The notes under the pieces are model-generated. The model was not told where the DNA came from, did not search any database, and saw only the letters and a list, made by a program, of their open reading frames with translations. The position numbers and the translations under genes are program-made. Positions 1-5,967 of a DNA stretch of 7,068 nucleotides are shown here, one piece after another; position 1 is the stretch's first letter, and each line of letters starts with the position of its first letter. The stretch is from Opitutia bacterium (GTDB taxonomy: Bacteria > Verrucomicrobiota > Verrucomicrobiia > Opitutales > Seribacteraceae): NCBI GenBank assembly GCA_018646565.1, contig JABGUO010000424.1:1-7068 (forward strand), written 5' to 3'.

Positions 1-1032
1 GTTTTAGTTATTGGTGCTGGCGGGCTTGGGTGTCCCGTTTTGCAATATTTAACTGCTGCAGGAGTTGGAGAGATCGGAATTGTGGATGAAGATATCGTTG
101 AATTTTCAAATTTACAAAGACAGATTTTATATTGTCACGAAGATATTGGGAAATTAAAAGTCGAAGTAGCATCTACTAAACTCAAACAGTTAAATCCATA
201 TATTAAGATTAGTAGCTATGCGGTTCGATTTAATGCCTCAAATGCAAAGACTTTGCTCGATAACTTTGATATCGTTATCGATGGAACAGATAACTTTGAT
301 TCACGCTATTTGATCAACGACGCCTGTGTACTTTTTGATAAGGTTTTAATTTATGGAGCAATCTATCAATTTAATGGTCAGGTAAGTGTTTTTAATTTAC
401 AGAACGGACCGACTTATCGTTGTCTATTTCCTCATCCACCTAGTGGGAATGCACTTCCTAGTTGTTCTGAGATTGGTGTTCTTGGTGTTCTGCCCGGTAT
501 AATTGGTAGTTTTCAAGCGTTGGAAGCAATCAAAGTGATCACTGGGGTAGGGGAGGTTTTAAGCGGCAAAGTTTTGCTTTATGATGCATTGAACCAAAAG
601 AGTCAGATTGTTACAATAAATCCAATTCAAAAAAGTCGTGAAATCTACCAATTATCAGACCAGGTTACCGCGTGTCCGACCCACCCCAAAATTAAAACTG
701 ATCCAATGATTACTGAGATTGAACCTAAAGTGTTTTCCGAGATGATTGAGAAACAAGAAGATTTATTTGTTTTAGATGTACGAGAGGATTGGGAACGCGA
801 AGTGGCGATGATAGCTCCTTCTATTCACATTCCATTAGGAGAATTCTCCTCTTCTTCTGGTCCTGAATTACCAAGTGGAATTTCTCGCGAGAACAATATT
901 GTAATTTATTGCAAGGCGGGCGTTCGGAGTCGAATGGCTTGTGAGGTTCTTCAAGGAAAAGGTTATCAAAAGCTACATAATTTATCCGGTGGAATTTTAA
1001 AGTGGGAAGCCGATGGATTTCCATTTGCTTAA
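1..1032 (+). CDS. thiF/moeB: ThiF/MoeB-family adenylyltransferase fused to a C-terminal rhodanese domain (5' end cut off)
   Basis: E1-like enzyme that adenylates the C-terminal glycine of a ubiquitin-like sulfur carrier (ThiS or MoaD), with a sulfurtransferase domain attached. The reading frame is open from base 1 and starts upstream; by family comparison about 30-40 N-terminal residues are missing. Counting from the first codon in the window, the ATP-binding loop GAGGLG is at 5-10, followed by D29/D31, the SNLQRQ motif (N37, R40, Q41), K53, and D97 in DGTDNFDSR. The conserved cysteine of the PSCSEIGVLG segment is C155. The rhodanese domain covers roughly 235-343, with active-site loop CKAGVRS and its nucleophile at C304. 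Oddity: the zinc cysteine pairs of E. coli MoeB are absent (TYRC at 138-141 where CYRC is expected, and no later CxxC). It overlaps thiD by one base, which favours a ThiF role in thiazole synthesis, but MoeB or a dual role cannot be excluded. Cytosolic; family assignment is firm, the exact partner is inferred. Confidence 0.93.
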   Translation, partial: VLVIGAGGLGCPVLQYLTAAGVGEIGIVDEDIVEFSNLQRQILYCHEDIGKLKVEVASTKLKQLNPYIKISSYAVRFNASNAKTLLDNFDIVIDGTDNFDSRYLINDACVLFDKVLIYGAIYQFNGQVSVFNLQNGPTYRCLFPHPPSGNALPSCSEIGVLGVLPGIIGSFQALEAIKVITGVGEVLSGKVLLYDALNQKSQIVTINPIQKSREIYQLSDQVTACPTHPKIKTDPMITEIEPKVFSEMIEKQEDLFVLDVREDWEREVAMIAPSIHIPLGEFSSSSGPELPSGISRENNIVIYCKAGVRSRMACEVLQGKGYQKLHNLSGGILKWEADGFPFA

Positions 1033-1772
1033 TGCCTAACTTATTAGTCATAGGTGGAACTGATAGCTCTGGAGGGGCAGGGGTATCGGCAGATATTGAA
1101 ACCATATCATATTTAGGAGGTAGATGCCTGCCGATCATCACCGCGGTGACTGCACAAGGAAATAATGGATTGTTTCATTCTCACGCAATTCCAACTTCAA
1201 TATTAGCGAATCAATTAGACTCAATTGACGAACAAGAAATAGATGCAGTTAAGATTGGTATGATCCCCAATCATGAATTAATTGAGGTTATTGCGAGTTA
1301 TTTAAAGAACATTGGAACCACATCTATTGTATTGGATCCTGTTATTAAAAGTTCTTCCGGTTCTTCCTTAATTTCTGATTCTGCCGCGAAGAGTTTACGA
1401 GATTTATTATTTCCTATCGTTTCTTTGGTCACCCCGAATTTATTTGAAGCTAAATTTTTTACAGAAGAAAATTATACTAATCATGATCAATACGCTACAC
1501 TGGCAGATCAATTGATTAAGTCGGGCGCGAATGCAGTTCTACTAAAGGGAGGGCACCTTGATGGTCCTCGATGTGAAGACATTTTCCTGTCTTCCAATGG
1601 TGAGAAGATTACTATGGAGCATGATAGAATACCGAATGGCACAGAGGTCAGGGGGACCGGTTGCCGCCTAGCGAGTTGCATCTGTTATTACTTAGCTATG
1701 AAAGAACCTATGCCCAAGGCAATCAGCCTAGGAGTTAATTATCTTCAGGGTTATATTTCCGAAAATATATAG
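1032..1772 (+). CDS. thiD: Hydroxymethylpyrimidine/phosphomethylpyrimidine kinase ThiD
   Basis: Phosphorylates HMP to HMP-P and then HMP-PP, the pyrimidine half of thiamine, in the cytosol. The 246-residue protein is a slightly short but complete ribokinase-fold ThiD. Visible motifs: an N-terminal strand and loop GGTDSSGGAG at 8-17, TAVTAQ at 38-43 (Gln42 matches the HMP-contacting Gln of Salmonella ThiD), AVKIGM at 72-77, DPVIKSSSG at 102-110, VTPNLFEA at 133-140, LKGGH at 171-175, and the anion-hole/catalytic segment RGTGCRLAS at 207-215 with the expected cysteine at 211. The ATG overlaps the TAA of the upstream gene (TAATG, bases 1030-1034), so translation is probably coupled. An in-frame GTG 30 bases upstream lies inside the rhodanese domain and would add residues not typical of ThiD. 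No Shine-Dalgarno motif precedes the ATG. A pyridoxal kinase (PdxK/ThiD paralogue) is a less likely alternative. Confidence 0.93.
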   Translation: MPNLLVIGGTDSSGGAGVSADIETISYLGGRCLPIITAVTAQGNNGLFHSHAIPTSILANQLDSIDEQEIDAVKIGMIPNHELIEVIASYLKNIGTTSIVLDPVIKSSSGSSLISDSAAKSLRDLLFPIVSLVTPNLFEAKFFTEENYTNHDQYATLADQLIKSGANAVLLKGGHLDGPRCEDIFLSSNGEKITMEHDRIPNGTEVRGTGCRLASCICYYLAMKEPMPKAISLGVNYLQGYISENI

Positions 1773-1782
1773 TTGGATCTAA

Positions 1783-2418
1783 TTATCGCCCCAATGCTTT
1801 TCGAATGAGTTCCTCTGTTGATGCATTTTTACCAATTTCATCGGACGCCTTTCGAATAGCTTGATCTGCGTCCGTCGCTTTATAACCTAGAGTCAGTAGT
1901 GCGGATACCGCATCGTGATAAGAGCCAAAGCCTACACCCTCTACCGTTTCAGTTGAGATGCTTTCACTGCTTTCACCAGTTGATGGTACGGGGGCTTGTG
2001 TCATGACTCCTTTAGGCAACACTTTGTCTTTTAATTCAACAACGATTCGTTCCGCAGTTTTTTTTCCGAGGCCTTGGGCTTTTGACAGCATGCCAATATC
2101 TCCGCTTGCAATTGAAGTTTTTAACATTGGTAAGGAAAGTGATCCCAGTAAATTTAAGGCAATTCTTGGCCCGATTCCGGAAACTTTATCCACGATCATT
2201 CGGAAAAAATCCCGGGATTCGCGGTCCATGAAACCATAGAGTGTTTGTGAGTCTTCCCGGTAAGTTGCCTGAGTATACAGTTTAATTTCCTTACCCAAGG
2301 GGGGAAGTTTTTCCGATGTAGTAAGAGGGATATTAACTTGGTATCCAATTCCTCCAACTTGAATGATAGCCATATTTAACTGGCACTCAATTAGTTCTCC
2401 TTTAATAAATGCGATCAT
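1783..2418 (-). CDS. ruvA: Holliday junction branch-migration protein RuvA
   Basis: RuvA tetramers bind four-way DNA junctions and load the RuvB motor for branch migration during recombination and repair. The 211-residue length is close to E. coli RuvA (203). Domain I (OB fold) covers about 1-63, opening with MIAFIKGELIE and holding GGIGYQV at 22-28. Domain II has two helix-hairpin-helix motifs, VSGIGPRIAL at 79-88 and QGLGKKTAERIV at 115-126. An acidic, Ser/Thr-rich linker runs about 137-166, and the RuvB-binding domain III (DAVSALLTLGYK onward) about 169-211. The ATG at 2418 is chosen because MIAFIKG matches the family start; the frame extends to 2493 but the extra 25 residues overlap dapB and look unlike RuvA. 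It is the last gene of a dapA-dapB-ruvA unit, 11 bases after the dapB stop, with no Shine-Dalgarno motif. ruvB and ruvC are not in the window. Confidence 0.96.
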   Translation of the reverse strand: MIAFIKGELIECQLNMAIIQVGGIGYQVNIPLTTSEKLPPLGKEIKLYTQATYREDSQTLYGFMDRESRDFFRMIVDKVSGIGPRIALNLLGSLSLPMLKTSIASGDIGMLSKAQGLGKKTAERIVVELKDKVLPKGVMTQAPVPSTGESSESISTETVEGVGFGSYHDAVSALLTLGYKATDADQAIRKASDEIGKNASTEELIRKALGR

Positions 2419-2429
2419 AGGGGTAATTT

Positions 2430-3170
2430 TTAAGCAGTAAGTCCAAGGACATCCTGCATGGAATAAAGATTTGCGGGTTGATTCACAACCCATTTTGCAG
2501 CTTTTAATGCACCCGCGGCAAAAATGACTCGGTCTGTTGCTCGATGGGTAAGCTCAATTCGCTCACCCATACCTGCAAACATTACAGTATGCTCGCCCAC
2601 GATGTCTCCTCCCCGTAAGGCATGAGACCCAATTTCATTTACCTTTCGCTCGCCTGGCATACCTTCTCGGCCATGAGATATATCCTCATCGCTTGCGTTC
2701 CTTGATTCTTTAAGAATTTCTAAAAGTCGATCTGCGGTACCACTCGGTGCGTCTTTTTTTAGACGGTGGTGCATTTCAATTACCTCAGGATCGAATCCTG
2801 AGTTTAAATCTAATACTTTTGCCGCTTGTTGAGTTAAGAAAAATAGAAGGTTTACTCCCGTGGAAAAGTTTCCGGCCCAGACCATTGGTATGAAATTAGA
2901 TAACTGTTCAATTGCATGACGATCCTCTTTACTATGACCAGTTGTACCAATAACCATAGGTTTGTTATGCTCTTTTGCTAACTGTGCGAGTGAAAGCGTT
3001 GCATCGCGAAGGGAGAAATCAATCACAACATCACAATGCTCCATTCCATCTTCTGGGTTATCTCCTAAATCAATGGGGTAACTAACTGTGCAGTCATGAT
3101 CAGATGAAATTGACTGAATTGCACTCCCCATTCGCCCCTTTGCTCCACTTAATAATATTTTTAAATTCAT
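2430..3170 (-). CDS. dapB: 4-hydroxy-tetrahydrodipicolinate reductase DapB
   Basis: NAD(P)H-dependent reduction of 4-hydroxy-tetrahydrodipicolinate (HTPA), the DapA product, to tetrahydrodipicolinate, the second committed step towards meso-diaminopimelate and lysine; cytosolic. The protein has 246 residues, compared with 273 in E. coli. Motifs in order: Rossmann loop GAKGRMG at 9-15, DVVIDFS at 47-53, VIGTTG at 73-78, AGNFSTGVN at 99-107, the catalytic/substrate segment EMHHRLKKDAPSGTA at 132-146 with H134 and K138 equivalent to E. coli H159 and K163, and HALRGGDIVGEHTV near 183-196. All key residues are present. The reduced length comes mostly from a short stretch between the nucleotide-binding loop and IDFS. 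The start follows the dapA stop after only 5 bases, so the two are almost certainly co-transcribed and probably translationally coupled. NADH versus NADPH preference cannot be read safely from the sequence. Confidence 0.97.
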   Translation of the reverse strand: MNLKILLSGAKGRMGSAIQSISSDHDCTVSYPIDLGDNPEDGMEHCDVVIDFSLRDATLSLAQLAKEHNKPMVIGTTGHSKEDRHAIEQLSNFIPMVWAGNFSTGVNLLFFLTQQAAKVLDLNSGFDPEVIEMHHRLKKDAPSGTADRLLEILKESRNASDEDISHGREGMPGERKVNEIGSHALRGGDIVGEHTVMFAGMGERIELTHRATDRVIFAAGALKAAKWVVNQPANLYSMQDVLGLTA

Positions 3171-3175
3171 TGTAA

Positions 3176-4069
3176 TTAAATTTTCAATTCTAGATTGTGA
3201 GCAATTTCCTTTAATAATTCAAAATTACTGGCGGTGGGAGGTGTGAGTGGTAACCTAACTTCTGCGGATTGGATAATACCTTTTAATTGTAGAAGAGTTT
3301 TAATGGGGACTGGATTCGGTTCCATAAAAATATCGCAAAAGAATGAATAGTTTTTTGCATGAATTTCGCGTGCTTGTTTATAATTATCTTTGATTGCAAG
3401 TTCTACTAATTGAGATACCTCATTGGGAATAATATTAGAGGCCACACTAATTACTCCTTTTGCACCGCATGCCATAAACGGAAGAGTAAGTCCATCATCC
3501 CCAGAAAGAACGGTGAAATCAGAATCAAGAGAACAAACACTTTCAGAAACTTTGGAGGATCGGCCACCTGCTTCCTTCAATGCACAGATATTTGGATATT
3601 TTTGATATAATCTGGCAATAGTATTGGTTGAAATTTCGATCCCGCAACGAGAAGGGATAGAATACAGTATAATCGGCTTTTCAGTAGATTCGGCCAATGC
3701 ACTGAAATGAGCAATTAATCCTTCTTGGCTTGGTTTATTATAATAAGGAGCAACTAATAAAAATGCATCTGCACCGGCTTGGTCGGCTTTTTTGGTTAAT
3801 TCGAGTGCTTCTTTTGTCGAATTTGCCCCTGTTCCTGCAATAACCGGAATTTTTCCATCCACAATTTCTACAGTATTTTTTATTACCTGTAAGTGTTCTT
3901 CGTCGGATAGAGTAGGGGATTCTCCGGTTGTACCACAGGGCACAAGCCCCGATATCCCTGAAGATAACTGTGCGTTTACTAGGCGTTCGAGGTCGGTATA
4001 AGATACCGAACCATCTTTCATTGGTGTGATTAAAGCAGTGTGTGCTCCGTGAAGTAGTTTCTTGTCCAT
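3176..4069 (-). CDS. dapA: 4-hydroxy-tetrahydrodipicolinate synthase DapA
   Basis: Condenses pyruvate with aspartate-4-semialdehyde to form 4-hydroxy-tetrahydrodipicolinate, entry to the diaminopimelate/lysine branch; cytosolic TIM barrel. The 297 residues compare with 292 in E. coli. Catalytic residues are all in place: Schiff-base lysine K165 in ALKEAGG, Y136 and R141 in LYSIPSRCG, T47/T48 in CGTTGES, and Y110 in APYYNKPSQEGL. The C-terminal half has SGDDGLTLPFMACGAKGVIS, typical of DapA rather than of N-acetylneuraminate lyase or KDG aldolase. R141 after the PS of SIPSR supports the DapA assignment, and so does the adjacent dapB. The ATG at 4069 gives MDKKLLHGAHTALITPM, matching the usual N-terminus. 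Upstream in-frame starts reaching 4147 would add a non-homologous, basic 26-residue extension and are not used. It is the first gene of the dapA-dapB-ruvA unit and is divergent from lepA. No Shine-Dalgarno motif is seen upstream; the region is A/T-rich. Confidence 0.97.
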   Translation of the reverse strand: MDKKLLHGAHTALITPMKDGSVSYTDLERLVNAQLSSGISGLVPCGTTGESPTLSDEEHLQVIKNTVEIVDGKIPVIAGTGANSTKEALELTKKADQAGADAFLLVAPYYNKPSQEGLIAHFSALAESTEKPIILYSIPSRCGIEISTNTIARLYQKYPNICALKEAGGRSSKVSESVCSLDSDFTVLSGDDGLTLPFMACGAKGVISVASNIIPNEVSQLVELAIKDNYKQAREIHAKNYSFFCDIFMEPNPVPIKTLLQLKGIIQSAEVRLPLTPPTASNFELLKEIAHNLELKI

Positions 4070-4097
4070 TTGAAATAAATATGTGAGAAAGGATGAT
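4070..4097 (+). promoter_or_regulatory. Candidate sigma70-type promoter for lepA-lepB
   Basis: TTGAAA at 4070-4075 (five of six matches to TTGACA), a 16-base spacer, and GATGAT at 4092-4097 (four of six matches to TATAAT). Transcription would begin near 4104, giving a leader of about 50 bases that contains the inverted repeat at 4124-4143. In AT-rich DNA such matches arise often by chance, so this is only a candidate. Confidence 0.25.
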
Positions 4098-4123
4098 TCC
4101 CGTCTTTTACACATGTTCTTTCT

Positions 4124-4143
4124 CCACAGGATTTTTTCTGTGG
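4124..4143. repeat. Inverted repeat / hairpin just upstream of lepA
   Basis: CCACAG at 4124-4129 and CTGTGG at 4138-4143 are perfect inverted copies. Inner bases can extend the stem through a G-T wobble and an A-T pair to leave a four-T loop. The repeat ends 11 bases before the lepA ATG. As DNA it could be an operator placed between the divergent genes; as RNA it would be a hairpin in the lepA leader next to the ribosome site. It is followed after five bases by a run of five T, so a weak terminator or attenuator is a further possibility. The symmetry is seen directly; any role is inference. Confidence 0.5.
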
Positions 4144-4154
4144 TCAACTTTTTA

Positions 4155-5957
4155 ATGGTGGAAACTCAAAGGATTCGTAATTTTTGTATTATAGCGCACG
4201 TCGATCATGGCAAGACAACCTTGTCTGATAGGCTACTTGAGAGTACCCAGACGGTAATGGCTCGAGAAATGAAAGATCAGCTGTTGGATTCAATGGATTT
4301 GGAGCGAGAACGTGGTATTACCATCAAGTGTCATCCCGTTTCTATGAATTATCAGTATAAAGACGGAGAGGAATATCTTTTTAATCTTATCGATACTCCT
4401 GGGCATGTTGATTTTTCTTATGAAGTATCTCGTAGCTTGGCTGCTTGTGAGGGGGCTTTGTTATTAGTCGATGCCTCACAGGGGGTGGAGGCACAAACAT
4501 TGGCAAATGCTCAACTTGCAGAGGCTCAAGGGCTTACCATTATTCCAGTAATTAATAAAGTTGATTTGCCCAGTGCAGATGTAGATCGAGTATCCAAACA
4601 AATTGAAGACATTTTGGCTATTCCCGCTGAAGAAGCAATCTTAGCAAGCGGAAAGTCAGGAATAGGGGTAGAGGAAATCTTGGAAGCTGTGGTGGAACGT
4701 TTGCCTGCGCCAAGGTGGACGGATTATCAACAGCCTCGTGCTCTTGTTTTTGATAATCAATTTGATTCTTTTAAGGGGGTAATTTGTTACATACGGGTCT
4801 TCTCTGGTTGTTTTAATAAAAATGCAAGTTTGTTATTAATGAGCGAGGATAGGAAAACTCCAATTAAAGAAGTGGGAAAATTTTGTCCTCAGCCTGTCCC
4901 CATGAAAAGTTTAAATGTGGGAGAGGTGGGCTACATCGTAACCGGCATTCGAGATGTCACCGAAATCAAAATTGGTGATACTCTTACTCTTGCGGATACT
5001 CCAGCCAAGGAAATGTTACCGGGATATAAAGAAGTTCGCCCTATGGTTTTTAGCGGTCTTTACCCTTTAGATACTTCAGATTATGAAAAGCTCAAAAAAA
5101 GCGTGGGGAAACTTCGGTTAAATGATGCAGCATTTACCTTTCAATCCGAGACTTCAGTTGCTCTCGGCTTTGGATTTCGGTGTGGTTTCTTGGGGCTTCT
5201 CCATATGGAGATTATTCAGGAACGCCTGCGCCGAGAATATGATATTGATTTAATATCAACATATCCAAGTGTTGTGTATCGGGTGCATTTAACAGTAGGA
5301 GGGGTGATCGAGGTCGATAATCCATTAGATCTCCCTGATATCACAGAGATTCTTAAAATCGAAGAACCCACAATTCTTGCTCGAATTCACGCACCGAATC
5401 ATTGTATTGGTGACTTGCTCACTCTTGTGACAGAAAAAAGAGGATCTTGTAGTGATACTGAAACCATCGATGAGACTCGAGTAATGATGACTTGTAACCT
5501 CCCTTTAAATGAAATCTTGGTTGATTTTAATGATCGGTTAAAAAGTGTTACCCATGGTTATGGTTCAATGGACTATGATATGGCGGATTATGTTGAATCC
5601 TCTCTTGTTCGAATGGAAATTCTTGTAAACGCCGAGCCAGTGGATGCTTTTTCAACTATTGTGCACAAGGATAAGGCCGAGAACCGGGGTAGGGTGCTAT
5701 GTTCTAAATTAAAGGATATCTTGCCTCGACAATTATTTAAGATCGCCCTGCAAGCATCGGTGGGAGGAAAATTTATTGCCCGTGAGACGATCAGTGCAAT
5801 GCGTAAAGATGTTACGGCCAAATGTTACGGTGGGGATATCTCTCGTAAAAGAAAATTGTTAGAAAAACAAAAAGAAGGAAAGAAGCGAATGAAACAGATT
5901 GGTAATGTGAACATTCCTCAGGAAGCATTCGTGCAAATTTTGAAAAGCTCAACCTGA
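4155..5957 (+). CDS. lepA: Elongation factor 4 (LepA), ribosome-associated GTPase
   Basis: Translational GTPase that acts on the ribosome; proposed roles are back-translocation, or assistance in initiation and 30S maturation. The 600 residues equal the usual family length. G-domain motifs: AHVDHGKTT at 14-22, RGIT at 53-56, DTPGH at 80-84 (catalytic His84), NKVD at 134-137, and SGKSG at 165-169 where SAK is more common. Domain II follows from about 190; domain III includes ALGFGFRCGFLGLLHMEIIQ; a domain V-like part and the LepA-specific C-terminal domain follow, ending with the signature AKCYGGDISRKRK and QKEGKKRMKQIGNV. No EF-G domain IV is present, as expected. The ATG at 4155 gives MVETQRIRNFCIIAHVDHG, matching the family; an upstream in-frame GTG at 4083 adds 24 unrelated residues and is rejected. 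No Shine-Dalgarno motif. The gene precedes lepB by 10 bases, the classic lep operon order. Confidence 0.98.
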   Translation: MVETQRIRNFCIIAHVDHGKTTLSDRLLESTQTVMAREMKDQLLDSMDLERERGITIKCHPVSMNYQYKDGEEYLFNLIDTPGHVDFSYEVSRSLAACEGALLLVDASQGVEAQTLANAQLAEAQGLTIIPVINKVDLPSADVDRVSKQIEDILAIPAEEAILASGKSGIGVEEILEAVVERLPAPRWTDYQQPRALVFDNQFDSFKGVICYIRVFSGCFNKNASLLLMSEDRKTPIKEVGKFCPQPVPMKSLNVGEVGYIVTGIRDVTEIKIGDTLTLADTPAKEMLPGYKEVRPMVFSGLYPLDTSDYEKLKKSVGKLRLNDAAFTFQSETSVALGFGFRCGFLGLLHMEIIQERLRREYDIDLISTYPSVVYRVHLTVGGVIEVDNPLDLPDITEILKIEEPTILARIHAPNHCIGDLLTLVTEKRGSCSDTETIDETRVMMTCNLPLNEILVDFNDRLKSVTHGYGSMDYDMADYVESSLVRMEILVNAEPVDAFSTIVHKDKAENRGRVLCSKLKDILPRQLFKIALQASVGGKFIARETISAMRKDVTAKCYGGDISRKRKLLEKQKEGKKRMKQIGNVNIPQEAFVQILKSST

Positions 5958-5967
5958 TCAATTATTT

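Larger units (their letters stand above)
4070..4154. promoter_or_regulatory. Divergent intergenic region between dapA and lepA
   Basis: This 85-base, AT-rich gap lies between the dapA start (leftward) and the lepA start (rightward), so it should hold promoters for both operons unless they lie inside the opposing coding regions. It is too short for a lysine riboswitch, and none is visible. On the minus strand a TTGACC sequence at 4147-4142 resembles a -35 box, but I find no good -10 at the proper distance. An inverted repeat is annotated separately. Confidence 0.6.

Noticed and set aside
259..300. Exact 12-base direct repeat (GATAACTTTGAT at 259-270 and 289-300).
   Set aside because: Both copies encode DNFD in the conserved segment DNFDIVIDGTDNFDSR of the ThiF domain, so it is explained by protein sequence and codon choice.
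1002..1031. Upstream GTG start for thiD.
   Set aside because: It lies inside the rhodanese coding region; the ATG at 1032 gives the canonical ThiD N-terminus and couples to the preceding stop.
821..1141. Minus-strand open frame of 106 codons over the rhodanese/thiD junction.
   Set aside because: It is opposite two clearly conserved genes and has no recognisable protein character; a shadow frame.
1958..2239. Plus-strand open frame of 93 codons inside ruvA.
   Set aside because: Antisense to a well-conserved gene and without its own signals.
2419..2493. 25-residue N-terminal extension of RuvA.
   Set aside because: It overlaps the dapB C-terminus and precedes MIAFIKG, the normal start of the RuvA OB fold.
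3410..3610. Two overlapping plus-strand open frames inside dapA.
   Set aside because: Antisense shadows of the DapA catalytic region.
4070..4147. N-terminal extension of DapA in the dapA-lepA gap.
   Set aside because: The residues are basic and unlike any DapA N-terminus; the in-frame ATG at 4069 matches the family.
4083..4154. N-terminal extension of LepA from a GTG start, which looks a little hydrophobic (MFFLHRIFSVVNFLM).
   Set aside because: LepA is a soluble protein that starts just before RNFCIIAHVDHG; the stretch is better explained as promoter/leader DNA that happens to be open.
5588..5821. Minus-strand open frame inside lepA.
   Set aside because: Antisense to the conserved LepA C-terminal domain; no supporting signals.
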